Shown in pieces: positions 46,561-58,358 of a DNA stretch of 64,000 bases. The notes below the pieces were generated by a model that worked only from the letters and a program-made list of their open reading frames with translations, did no database searches and was not told the DNA's origin. The position numbers and the translations under genes are program-made. Positions within the stretch are counted from its first letter, which is position 1, and every line of letters begins with the position of its first letter. Source of the DNA: Thunnus maccoyii. Lineage: Eukaryota > Chordata > Actinopteri > Scombriformes > Scombridae. The stretch is from contig NC_056543.1 in NCBI RefSeq assembly GCF_910596095.1, positions 23,880,542-23,944,541 of the forward strand, given 5' to 3'.

Positions 46561-49500
46561 TCCCGTTGTCTTGTTGTCTCTTCTGATCAACAGAAAGGCT
46601 CATATCTACCACACACACTCCAATATCATTACTGTAACATTTCATCTATCGAGTCATAAAGCGAGTCAAAAACAATGTGGCATTTGTTGTCTTAAACAAA
46701 TGTAAGATAGCTATGGTATATCATTTGAGTGAGAATTTACCTGTCATGTAATTGTGAAATATGAGAAAGTCATTATCAAATTAGATTTGATGACTATGTT
46801 GGTCATAAAAAAAGATAATAAATTAAGAAAAACATTTGTGTTGTATATATGAAAAAGTATGATTTGTTTACAGTTACAAGCAAATAAATGCAAGTAAATG
46901 CAAATCAAATGTTTTACAAAGTCTGACACCTTTTCAAATACATTACATACAAGACGAACAAATTATATATTATGATGATATTTAGATGTTACTTAGTCAT
47001 TCAAACAACTTCAGGTCAAGTCTTGTCATTTCTTGCCATTCTTGGAGGATGATGATTCATGACCAAAGCTTGTCTGCGTGTTTATTTCTGTGGTTAAAGT
47101 ACAAGTTAGTTTGTTAGGTTTCTTGTTTTCTGGCAACCAGCGCTGATGCAGTGAGGTGGCGGTGTCTCGAGTTCCAGCATCTAGCAGTGACTCCAGCAGG
47201 TTTTGAGTCTGCCAGATTCTACAAGTGAATGAGAGGCAGATGTGTGGTGACAGCACTACGCTCATTAGGCTGAATCAGTGTCACACTGTGACAACTGGCC
47301 AACTTGAGGCTTCTCTCGTCACTTAGTGCTTGTTCCATTCAGCCAAGACCAGCTTGGACTCTCCTAGACCTCTTTTGAAACCGTGAATTGTTCTGGGTTC
47401 TCTCTTTTGCCTACAACGGGGCCTTTTAGGTGAGGGTAGGTGCCTGCTATGCCTGCTAAACTCATTCCCTGGAATACACCTTCTACAGCCATAACATTGC
47501 TATAGAGTCTTAATCAACTCTTTCTCCGCACCAATCTTCAATCCCCGTACTCTTCCTGACCACTGGTCTACCCCTGCTCCACAATCCCAGCTGTGTGGTC
47601 AGCTCTGGCCCCTCAGGACCTCCGTCCTTGGGCTGAAGTTGTGATATCTATTTCAGTCCACTAGAGACCAGACAGCCGCTACTGTGGCTCCAGAGAATTC
47701 CCTGTCCAGCGATTACTGATGGTAACACTCCGCTCATATGCTTTAGCATCACCTGTGTCCAAACTGCTTAGCATCTGATGGGTCGCTCTGGGCCATTAAG
47801 GCCAGTTTGCAATTATAGATGTGTGGCTGCTGGACACAGAAACAGATGTGCTTTGATCTATTTACGGTAGGGTGGACGGGGGGGTCATAACAGCTTACTT
47901 CCATGCGTGGGTCAGATCACGCACCTCTGACATCCCTTGTCTTACAGTTCACTTGACATGCACTTGTGTTTTTCAATCAGCAAAAAGTTTAGTGATGAAT
48001 GGGCATTAAGAGAGAACAGTGATAGCAGCTGCTATGTGTGTGTGTATGTGTGACTGTGTGTCAGCACACATACATGATCACGCATGTGTGAATGTACTGC
48101 ATGTGTGCTTATGCATTTAATCTGCATGTGCCAACCACAACCAAGCATGTGTGGAGGTGAGAGCTTGTTGAATGAAAATTCGGATGATCCTGTTGCACTA
48201 AATAAAAGGGAACCAATTCAAGCCCCATCTGTTAAAGTAGCAAAATTTACCAAGGGGCAAAATAGTTAGTGTTGCAGTAAATTTTTAACGCCTTGTCTCC
48301 TTTTTTCCCCCTCAGCTTGAAGTTCTTTGGGTGGTGAAAAATGGAAAACAAATGTTCTGTTGACAGCTTTCTTATGCCCAGGGTGTGTGAGTATTTATAT
48401 CATAAAGGTGCCAACACATCTTGGTTTTACAGGCTGACCATCGCTGGGGGGAGAAAAGAGGGGGACAAAGGGGGGGTTGTCCTGTAGCTCATTCTGGTAA
48501 TTACTAGATCAGTGATGAATAGGCCTTGATAAGCCTGTGACAAATTAGCTTACAACTAAAGTCTGCTGTGGTGTGAAATTCTTATTCATTTTAAAAGAAT
48601 TTAGCTTTATTATCAAAGTGGGACATCTACAAATGGACCCTGCTGATTGCACATTGGGTCCTGGTGTGATTACAGTACACTCTGGACCTGGACTGCATTA
48701 AGAGTAAGGCTGTGCGTACTGTAGCTCCTGTACTGCTCAGGGCTCAGTAATAAAAGAACTCCACTCTGAGTTTAAAGTAGATCATGTGTCAGGAATATTC
48801 AGTTCCACAGTAATTTTTCTTCCCTGTCACTTGTCTTATTGTCATCACTTTGCTTATATTAAAAATTCACGGGTCACTTGAATGGCATTTAGTGCTTGTC
48901 TCCAGTGTACTGCATGCCCGTGCTAACTAGTCAGTTGTGACCACTTTTCACAGCAGCAGCAACGCCTTGGGCGAACTGTGATTTCATAATGTTTGTGGTG
49001 TCAGTGGCAGGCCTGACGGGAGAAATGGTAATAACTCCACCACTGATATGAATAATGAATGAACTCATATAATTTCATAAATCAGAATGGATGTGCAACA
49101 TATGGAAATAAGCAAGTATATTCTCGCCACTGGGTTTCACTATTAAATAAAAGCACCACATTTTTAACTGCTTTTACTGCCATAATGCTGTATCCTGTAT
49201 GATATAGCCTGAAGCATGCTATGGGAACTCTGTCTGCTGTACCATCACAGAGGTGCATTCGACAGAGTGCACAGAGGGAGTCCAACATTGACATTGTGCT
49301 GTAAGCAGGTCTGTCCTAAGGTGAACCATGTGTACACAGCTTTAGGTCCTCTCTGATGTAGGTGTTTCTCGGCCCGCCAGTATCGTGTTGCGAGGCCACC
49401 ATCCCACTGTGTTTGTTCCGCGTGAGTGTACCGAGAAGAGTACTATGGGAACATTCATTCATAAACTTACACCCAGCAAAGCACTGCCCGCATAGAATTA

Positions 49501-49993
49501 ATCGAACTTGAAAGATAAAAAACAACAAGGCTGTGTTGTCTTTATGTTTTTGCGCCTCACACTTCCTTGCAACTCATATTTTATCAAGAGAAATCTTTGA
49601 GAGTAGCATTCTTTTCAATGAAGTAAACATGTTTATTTATTGTCAAATTATCCCCATAATCACTGAACAACAAAAGCTAACTCCCTCAGCAAAGTAACGG
49701 TGCCCAAGAAGTTAATATGTCTGGCTGGACCTGCTCATTAATTCAGTTAAATGAAGTGAGAGAGGGGGAATCAGAGTGAACCGAACGGGAAAAAAGCCCT
49801 TAAAACCATTTCCTGTGGTTTGGGTAACTTGCAGAAAAGTCAGACGCTTCATATTTGTTTCTCCTTCTCTTGTTCTCTGCATTTTCTCTCAACGTGAATG
49901 CATATTCATCTTATTTTTCTCACTTCGGTTTTCCCAAATCTGTCATTTTTCTGTCCTTTGCAGCATTGCTCCTTCTCTCTCTCTCTGTTTCTC

Positions 49994-50210
49994 TCATGAT
50001 TGCTGGGTCAGTAACTTGGCGGTGGACTGGGTCAGGGGGCGCAGACTGGTTTTGTCCACCAGCTCTGGGCTGTGAAGGCTAATGCCTCCTGACACTCTCA
50101 GCTCCATCAGTCCAGCCCGCATCATTCTAGTAATGCAGAAGTCATCAGGGCCTGGGATTGCGTGAGGGCTCTCATCTGGAAACCCAAACAACCTTAACCT
50201 CATTGAATTC
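49994..50210 (-). CDS. unassigned exon-like ORF (possible terminal exon)
   Basis: On the minus strand an acceptor GCATTCTTCAACAG (AG at 50212-50211) is followed by 71 codons and TGA (49994-49996). The peptide has protein-like composition: SMRLRLFGFPDESPHAIPGP, then DDFCITRMMRAGLMELRVSG, then a Ser/Leu/Thr-rich tail. Upstream of the acceptor the frame stays open but becomes F/Y/N/I-rich, as intronic DNA would. I recognise no family, and no convincing partner exon or donor was found. It could be a terminal exon of an unknown minus-strand gene, a fossil exon or a chance ORF in a conserved element. Confidence 0.25.
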
Positions 50211-53200
50211 CTGTTGAAGAATGCAAAAAATAATGAATGGATTAAGTTGCTACTTTGTCTCATTGGATTAAACCATATTGTGTGAGATTTATGTGTTTTT
50301 GGAGAAATCTCCTTAAATGTTTCCATATCAGTGATCTGGTATTGCAAAAGAAATATGGAATATTCGAAAAATATTTGCTCATGTTTAAGTCCATAAACAT
50401 ACACCACTGGAAGTGCAGAGGGGATGTTGTAATTTTTGTTCAAAAGGCCAAAGTTTAATCTGGATTGTGTGGCCTCTCTAGCTGGTGTGCTGGTCTTTTC
50501 CAACCATACTCCACTTCCTTTACAGGCACTCAACTGAATTGTTGCTTAACCTGCGCAGTGACCCTGCCACATGCTATCTGCTTCCTTCTACCCCAGACCC
50601 TCCACTACACTATTCCCCTTGTGGGCAAGGGTTTTGCTCTGCGTCAACCAGAGCCACAGACTTGCAAAGGGAAATCCATAAACCTTGTGTTAGGACAGAG
50701 AAAAAAAAGTCAGCATCAGTGCTTACTCATCTGTTAAAAACGGAGTGATCTGCAAAGTTTGTATGAGAGGGTTTTTGACGGTGCCCTGCTGCTTTGTCAG
50801 TGCAGCACATGCTGCAGGCACTGGCATCCCCTATTGCCTTCCAGGTCATTGGCCAGGCTCAGCAGGAGGTGGGCTTCTAGCTCCATGACACGTCCCTGAT
50901 TCACAGCTGGATCCGTAACAAGGTATCATAGCAAATGAGTCGGTAAAACATCACTGGTTTGAAGAGCGTGAAAAATTGTCATAATATCATTTGTAATTCC
51001 TGATCTGAACTGCCGTTTGGAAGAGAGAGAGATAGAGAGTGAGGGAGAGAGATCTGGTAATGAAGGGGTTTTATTCCTCTTCAACATCTCCACCAGTCTC
51101 GTCCCCCGCTCTTCCCCGTCACCCCACAGCCTGACCCCCAAACTGATGCCTGAGGGGGGAGATCCAAGCTAATGTAAGGAGGCAATAATTAAACATCTCG
51201 TGATTCTCAGCCAAGTGGCTTATAGGTGTTGCACTCTTAACATGAGAGCTTTATGACACGTTGTCCCATTCTTGAATGTGGCTTTTGCTTTTCATTACAC
51301 ATGACTCATGAGTGGTCGTGATGTGTCCGATTGGGCCTGTCCTGCAGTGATAGTGGTGATCAGACTAGAAATATTACATCTGCTGAAAATGTAACACTGT
51401 ATATGATGCTTTTAACATTTTTTTTTTTTTTTTTTTACAAAATATGCGCTAAAATACCAACATGGCATATACTGTGTTACTTACTTACTAATTTCATTGT
51501 CTGTCTTTTTTAAACAGACAACATTTACTTACAGTATATGCTTGCAAATACTTGGTAACAACCCTTAACTATTTATAGGAATAACTTTAAAAGAAGAAGA
51601 CATCCTATTACAAAATAAGTGTCAGCCATTATAAAGCCTATGTATATATCTATTGTTTCATTGCCAAATTGTGCCATTGTCATTAATCAAAATCTTTATT
51701 TGCATAAAGCACATGAGCCATATTTGAGATTAAATAAACAATTTAAGAAATAATAAAAACATTTGAGTGTGTGTTATAATTTTCAAAAGGGAAAAAAAAT
51801 TTTTTGGAAAAGAAATGATACCCACACAATGTATTATGCAATAAAATTAGACACATAAACCCTTATGATCTTTAACCTTTCTATGTTTAGAGTACAGTTG
51901 GCTGTGAGGCTGTGTGCGGGTTTGATGGATGCAAAGAATGGACAAACATCAGCTCCCTGTAAAACCACAATGGAGACCTTGGATCTAAATGTCATGGTTT
52001 CATAACGGATACACTGACATTTGTGTGATGGGATTTAGCCATGGGTTAATATAGCCATTGCTGGAACACTGCATTGATGTCCATCTCACTCAGGCTGTGA
52101 AGTCTATCTCACCATTTTTTTGGTGCCCTCACAGAAGTTTCTTTCAAAGGGATGAATTGGATTCTATGCTGGTTAAAGCCAATTATTTTATCAGGAAAAA
52201 AAAAACCTGTTTGATATGTAGGTTTGTTTTATATGATGTTAATGTGCCTCAGGAGCTGTTGAGATCATTCTTTTTTTTTGGTGAGTGTTGGGCTGGGTGG
52301 TGGGGGCTGTTGGGGAAAGCAGGCGATCAGCATTAAAATCAGAGCCATGTAAATCTAATCAATTATACAGTTTTTCAGATAAAATGTTGGTAAATCAAAA
52401 CACATTTTCCAAAAGTCACAGTATAATGAGAAATTTAAATTGGAAACAGAAACCATTTGTTTATTATAAATGCCAGGGTGAGGTGGTGACTTGCCATCCA
52501 TAAATTTCGTTATCCTTTCATATTCCTTTTATCTATGACTACAGCTTTGGCACTCGTTCAAGATTTTAATGAACCCAGACTTCTGAGGCATCAAGGCCTA
52601 GTGATGCATTGTCCATTTGGATCAGGGAGTACAGAGGGGGGACACAGGCAAAAAGCTTTTGCCTTTGACATAATATTTTATATTCTATTGCCTTACAGGG
52701 GGTCATTAGGTGATTGCAACATTTAAAAACATAACAGATTGACAAGAATAAACACATATTCAGCATATATCTGGAATTAACTACTACACTGGTGATGTTG
52801 TGTGTGTGCATGTGAGTGTGTGCGCATGTGGCAAGGGGTGACTTGAATCAAAAAATAATTTTCTGTGCTTTATGAGGACACAGAGAACCCCCCTGCTCTG
52901 GCGCGACCTGGTGTCGGCTGCTTTCTTCGGCTCAGAGGTTCCTAGGGGAGACCAGAATGGAAGTTGAGCATCTTGCTGTGATCCAAAGAAAGTGTGCCAA
53001 ATGCTATCAAAACTGGATTAGTAGACAACAATTGTGTTCGATGAACGGAAGGGGGAGGGAAAGAAGTAGTTTCCAAGTAACCCATGGATGGAATTTTCCA
53101 ACTCCACTGCAGGAATAGATGTGCATATAAGACCCTTTGTTTAGAGGGAAATCTATATTTAAAAAATATGAGTTTTCTCACCTGATCAAATACAGTATTT

Positions 53201-53405
53201 CAGATTTACTGTATAAAAAACAATTACCAATAGGTCATTTAAGATGTTGTGAGCTAGGAGGAAGAGTTGAAATATGTTTTTCATGTGTTATCAGCCTTTG
53301 GGAGAGAGGGAAAAGCATTTACTACAACATTTACTATGAATATGACTTATCCAACAAAACTGATTTGGAGAGTAAATTATGGCAAATAATCACATTACAG
53401 TATAT

Positions 53406-53700
53406 CACTGGTTCCCAACATTTTTGACTTGTAACAGTTAACAGTAAAGCACATGCGATCACTTGTGGTGCAGTTCAACCACAGACCGATGTTCCCTTCT
53501 CAAATTGTTTAAATTTGGAGGCCAAAGAGGTAAAACTTTCCAGTAATTCACAGTAAACAGCAAACATTTGAGAAAGGTCTAAAAAAAATAAACATAACAA
53601 TAATTTGTGTGGCAGAAATATGTTTTCTTCCCATCTTGTTAAAAACTGTGTAACCAGTGACCCCTTGGGAAGGTCTTGACCCCCATGTTGACAACCACTG
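53406..53700. mobile_element. hAT-like MITE
   Basis: The left end CACTGGTTCCCAACATTTTT and right end CATGTTGACAACCACTG are inverted copies of the CAGTGGTTCCCAAC terminus of hAT MITEs. The interior includes GACCCCTTGGG and TTGACCCCCATG, usual in this family. The flanking octamers CAGTATAT and CATTTTAT agree at 6 of 8 positions, consistent with a decayed 8-bp target-site duplication. Confidence 0.75.
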
Positions 53701-54387
53701 CATTTTATAAATGAAGTCACCGGTGTTTAGACCATGAAAGTACATTTTCAAAGTGGAGAAACTACAGTTGCTCTACATGATGAAAAACCCTTGTATAGTC
53801 TGTGATGTTTAAGCAAGAAATGGTTAGCATGGACATAAAATAGTTTTCTATAGTCTCCAACTCAATATATTGGCTCTACAACCTTCATAAAGTACAGTAA
53901 GTCCAGCAGCACACTCACATTTAAATACCCCCACAGCCCCAATGGCTGTCCTCTGAATGCTGACATTTGGAGCAAATCCCCTGCTGACTTAATCATGGCA
54001 AATATTGCGTGTCATTTGTGCACCACACTTGGACCTGGCTGATGGTAGTGGTAGTAATTCACCACTGCTGTGAGGGGGAACTCCTGGGGTGACGTGCCTT
54101 GTGCTCAAGTCTCTCTTCTCTCTTTCCTTTTCATCCCTTTCCCCCGTTTCTCTCCGTTGCAAACTGTCAGCCGGTCTCTGTCCCTTCTGTCTCACAGAGC
54201 AGAAGGACTCCAGAGACATAGTAGATAGAGACCATGTGTGATGCAAAGAATTATAAACTATATGGTAAAGTGACCACTTATAACCAAACAACAAATATGC
54301 ATAACCACAATATCACTAATCCGATAAACACTGGTTATCCACCTTATTTTTCATTTTCAGCCGTTTCTGAGGCTTCATTTTCTTATG

Positions 54388-54417
54388 AATGAAACTACAT
54401 TTTAACGTAGTTTCATT
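54388..54417. repeat. 11-bp hairpin upstream of the promoter
   Basis: AATGAAACTAC (54388-54398) and GTAGTTTCATT (54407-54417) are perfect reverse complements with an eight-base loop, about 190 bases upstream of the start codon at 54605. Confidence 0.75.
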
Positions 54418-54487
54418 TGTCATCCTCTGCCACACAAAACATCACTACTACTACTCGCATGCTGTTTACCTTCCCATGTGCTAGTAG

Positions 54488-54614
54488 TCGTCCAGAGCCC
54501 GCCCTTCTCCGTGCTCTGGCCAATCACATAGCTGGAGCTGTACGAGGGAACGACTCCCACAGCCAATTGCTGCTTACTTTTTCTAGCACGTCACTCAAGG
54601 AAACATGGCGGCGC
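54488..54614 (+). promoter_or_regulatory. TATA-less housekeeping promoter
   Basis: Two CCAAT boxes (54520-54524 in GGCCAATCA, and 54563-54567 in AGCCAATTG) lie about 85 and 42 bases before the ATG, with a CRE half site ACGTCA at 54588-54593. The start codon sits in AACATGGCGGC (54603-54613), the YY1 motif typical of transcription starts of housekeeping and mitochondrial-protein genes. There is no TATA box, and the segment is more GC-rich than its surroundings. NF-Y, CREB and YY1 binding are inferred from motifs. Confidence 0.65.
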
Positions 54615-54648
54615 ATGTTACCAGAGCTGTGAGACGACTTGTTCCCCA
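54605..54648 (+). CDS. first coding exon of a probable mitochondrial protein
   Basis: ATG in strong context starts MAAHVTRAVRRLVP plus two bases, then a consensus donor CA|GTAAGTC (GT at 54649-54650). The peptide has three Arg, no acidic residue and can form an amphipathic helix, as mitochondrial presequences do. A housekeeping promoter directly overlaps the start. Genes near GPR18/GPR183 on human 13q32 that encode mitochondrial proteins are PCCA and CLYBL, so either is possible. The short exon is not diagnostic, no second exon was recognised before 64000, and no symbol is assigned. Confidence 0.6.
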
Positions 54649-55854
54649 GTAAGTCATAGTTTATGTCTTTTATGCATGTCCTTCTCCCACATTCTTTCTG
54701 TCAATTGCAGGAAACCTTACCCGGTGACACAACGACGCTAATTTTGTTTTTCTCCGTGTGACGGTAGCAGCTGTTGGTCAAATGACACTTTGTAGGCTGG
54801 CGAGAAGTAACGTTAACAGCAGTTAGCAACAATGTTTTGCAACGTTATATTTGTTTGTCATCCCTGGTATGTTTGTCAAAATGACGAAGCATACACTTCT
54901 TTTTGTACCTATTTGCCTGCTGCCTCTTGAATGAGTTGAGAGAAGCTGTAAATGTGCACAAAATAGACAGTATACAGTCCAATGACCGTGGCCCTGTGCT
55001 CCTTACTTCGCTCCTGAGCTTCTGCATGGAAAAAACATGTTCTTATTAATAATAAAAACACCCCTAAGGTAGTTATATTGTAAAGTACAAGACTGGCTGC
55101 TGGGAAAAGTCCCAGTGTAAGAGGTTAGCGGTAAAACGAAGTGTAGTTGTCAGCTTTTCCTTCTATGTATGTCACCTTGTGGGCTGTATATTTGTTTGAT
55201 AGTGTTGCTGTGCAGCCAGAGTGTAGCTCAACCCACCTAACTGTCATATTGTTGCACAGCTGGTCTGGAGTCTGTAATAACTTTTCCACTCTTGTGTTGT
55301 CAATGTTGAGGAAGGGGTTCAATTTTGTGTTATTCTGTTTAGGCCATTATTTTCATTATCAATTAATCTGTTGATTATTTTCCTGATTAATTGTTTGGTC
55401 TATAAAATGTCAGTAAATGGTGAAAAGTGTTTAACTTTTCCCCACAGCCCAAGGTGACATCCTCAAATGTCTTGTTTTGTTCTGACCAACAGTCTATAAC
55501 CCAAAGATATTAAGTTTACTATCATAGAAGACTAAAGAAACCAGAAAATATTCTTATATAAGAAGCTGGAAACAGAATTTGGACATTTTCTTCTTAAAAA
55601 TGAATTAAAAATGATTAATCGATTATCTGATTAGAGGGCAACTAATCAGTTAATCCTTGCACCTCTAATTCTGGTGTTCCTTGTTACTTTCAGTCTAATT
55701 TTTCATACTGAACAACTTTCATTTGATTCCGTGTCATGACACGTTTGTCTTATCAAGGGTCAAATGAAACAAACTAATCCAGCATTAATCTCAGGCGACC
55801 TGTACTAAACTGATCTGTGATATGGTGGCTGGGAAAGGTAAACGCAGCACAACT

Positions 55855-56160
55855 TAAAGAAATAGTTTAATATTTTGGGGAATATGCTTATTTGCTTTTA
55901 TTGTGAGAGAGTGTGTTAAGCACAAAGATGAAGCCGGGAGGCGGTTACCCTAACTTAGCATAAATACTACAAATAGGGGTAAAGCATCTTGCCTGGCTCT
56001 CAAAAGTAAAAAAATAACTCTACCAGCACTTCTAGAAGGCACTAATTCACTCATTGTATCTATTATGTTTAATTCATACACAAACAGAAACGTAAAAATG
56101 GCAGTTTGTGGTTTTAAAGGTAGTTATGTGCTGTAACTGCTTCTTGATGAACACCATTTA
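55855..56160 (+). mobile_element. teleost short interspersed DNA element
   Basis: The order AAATAGTTTAATATTTTGGG, then GAATATGCTTATTTGCTTT, then AAGATGAAGCCGGGAGGCGG, CCTAACTTAGCATAAA and CTACCAGCACTTCTAGA recalls a very common non-autonomous teleost repeat. There is no transposase. The family name and exact ends are uncertain. Confidence 0.6.
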
Positions 56161-56418
56161 TCCATCTGCCTAGTACTTCTGTGCAGAGCATCTGTGGATA
56201 TAGGGCTGGTTGCTTGGCAACCTTACAGTGACAACATTACCTCAGTATGTCCCTGCACCTGGCTGTTGTTTAATTTAGCTTTTTTCTAACTGCATAATTA
56301 TGATATCTCTGAAGAAACCTATGCCACCATTGGGGACAATTTACTGATTACTTGCATTTTCATTAGCTTTCAGTGTCTCCCAGAAACTACTGCTGTCTTC
56401 TGTACAACTCCAGGTGTT

Positions 56419-56454
56419 TGCATATTGCTTGCTTTTTTTTGCAAGCAATATGCA
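56419..56454. repeat. 14-bp perfect hairpin with T8 loop
   Basis: TGCATATTGCTTGC (56419-56432) and GCAAGCAATATGCA (56441-56454) are exact reverse complements around eight T residues. No surrounding repeat was recognised. Confidence 0.85.
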
Positions 56455-58358
56455 TCATGCAGCATATGTCTTGTCAAATTGGAGAATGTGTTCCTTAATT
56501 TGCTTCTGTGCATTTTTTAAATGAATGAGAGACACATACACACACAGGTGCTGTTGTTGTATTGTGGTCAAATACAACAGCCCTGTGATTAAGCCTACAT
56601 GAGGGTTATAATGTGTATTTTTGTCCTGTAGAGAGAGTGAGTCATTTTTGTCCCGTAGAGAAAATGAGTGAGTGAGTTGTTTTAGAGAGGTGTTGATTTA
56701 TTTTATCATTTTGGAGGTTGTAGTTTGTAGTGCTGTTGAGTTACGTACTGCATTATTATGCTGTAAGTCATAGCTACCTCATTGATATAAGGGGGGTGGA
56801 CAAAATATACATTATATTAGTATCACTTAATTATCCAGTATTCTGAAGAACTGTCCTTTTCAAACTACACATTATAAAAAACTCTTGACAAGATACTGAA
56901 ATTAAAGTCTTGACATTTTCACAGTATTGGCATGGCAACCACCCATGACAACCAAAGGTTTTCCGCTCTGCTTGGTACTGAGTAGCTGCACTGCACTTAC
57001 TGGCACTTAAAGATTTGCTCAAGAGCTCATCAGCGGTCATTGTTTTTCCCCCCAAGTCCTCTATAGAGCACTTCTCGTTCACTCTGCTGACCCATAAATT
57101 TCCATCTATTGGAAACTGGAAACACTGTGGTCACTATCTTTCCTATTTATTATACCTAATATTTAGATAACTACGGCCTCCAAGAGTCTGTTCGTTTAGT
57201 TTTATGACACCCAATGGAAGTATGATAATGAAGAAACCAAAGCCAAGATTAAGCCAATCAATAAATGAGTGAAACTTTGGGGATTTACATAAATCTGTCA
57301 CTCGAAGCAAAGGTCAGTGGTGTAGTTAAATTTGAGAGTTGATTTGTTAGTTTGGTCATGTGATTTCACATTATCAATATTAGATTCTTCATTTGTATAA
57401 CAATTTTGATAATCCAAGAAAAATGCCATCCATCTTCTCAAATGTGATGATTTGTTGCCTTTCTCTGTTTCATATTGTTGTAAAATGTTAATACAGAACA
57501 TTAAACACCTCACAAACCAAAGTACTACATATCATTTAAAAATCCAGTATTGCCATAAAGCAGGTCTGCACATTGATTTACAACTTTGCCTACAATTGCC
57601 TAATACAGTCTGAGATGTTAAAGGTAAAATCTCAGTATTAAAATGAATATCATTTCATGAAGGGGCGTGCAATTTCATGTTGTTAATGATAATACTGGTA
57701 AATCTTAATACAAAAAAACAGCTGTCTGAAAGTCAATGTAACAAAAACTTCAGTCAGACAGACAAACTGACAGTCTGGGATTAAACTGTCAGGGCTTAAC
57801 ATCTGTACAGATGTTTCTCAAACAATCATAACGTCCCACTTACCAGAGGTTTTATGTTGCTTCATAACACAAGATAATGTGATAATGCTGTAATGTTCAC
57901 ATTGTAGGCTAGCTGATATTTATAGGCCACAATTTATTAATCTTCTCTGACTGTTGCCATTAACAAAAAACTTCCTAAAGCAGTATCAGGTTATACAAAA
58001 TAAAAATATAGAATAAAAATCTCTCCAATTAAACACAGGAAGAGGACTTTCAAGGCCTATAGAATGATAGAGCGTAAGGTTGTTGTTCTAACATTTGAGC
58101 CTATCAGCTCTTAGATCAGGTGATTTTTCTGTGTTTCCCACAAGGCCCTGAAGTCTCGCAGTTGTTTGAGAACAACCATGTCACCTGGCTCCAAAAACCT
58201 CCGCTGCCTTGATTTTGTGAAGTTATCGCTGCTCATGTTTGCACGAAAACAGAGCAAGTCGGGATCAAGTTGGACAGAAAATCTAAACGACGTGCATTGT
58301 GCAGTGATTAATTCTACACAGGCCTGGCTAGTCTTGACCGAGCCTACTGGTTGAATGT

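Larger units (their letters stand above)
39820..54487. other. intergenic region right of the receptor cluster
   Basis: About 14.7 kb without a confident gene. Contents listed separately are a Tc1 remnant, two minisatellite/GT blocks, an L2/SINE tail, a 12-bp hairpin at 42000-42028, the 56-bp inverted repeat pair, enhancer-like sequence near 46.2 kb, an exon-like minus-strand ORF near 50 kb and a hAT MITE. Elsewhere it is ordinary AT-rich DNA with short GT tracts and a T-run (about 51419-51436). Confidence 0.6.
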
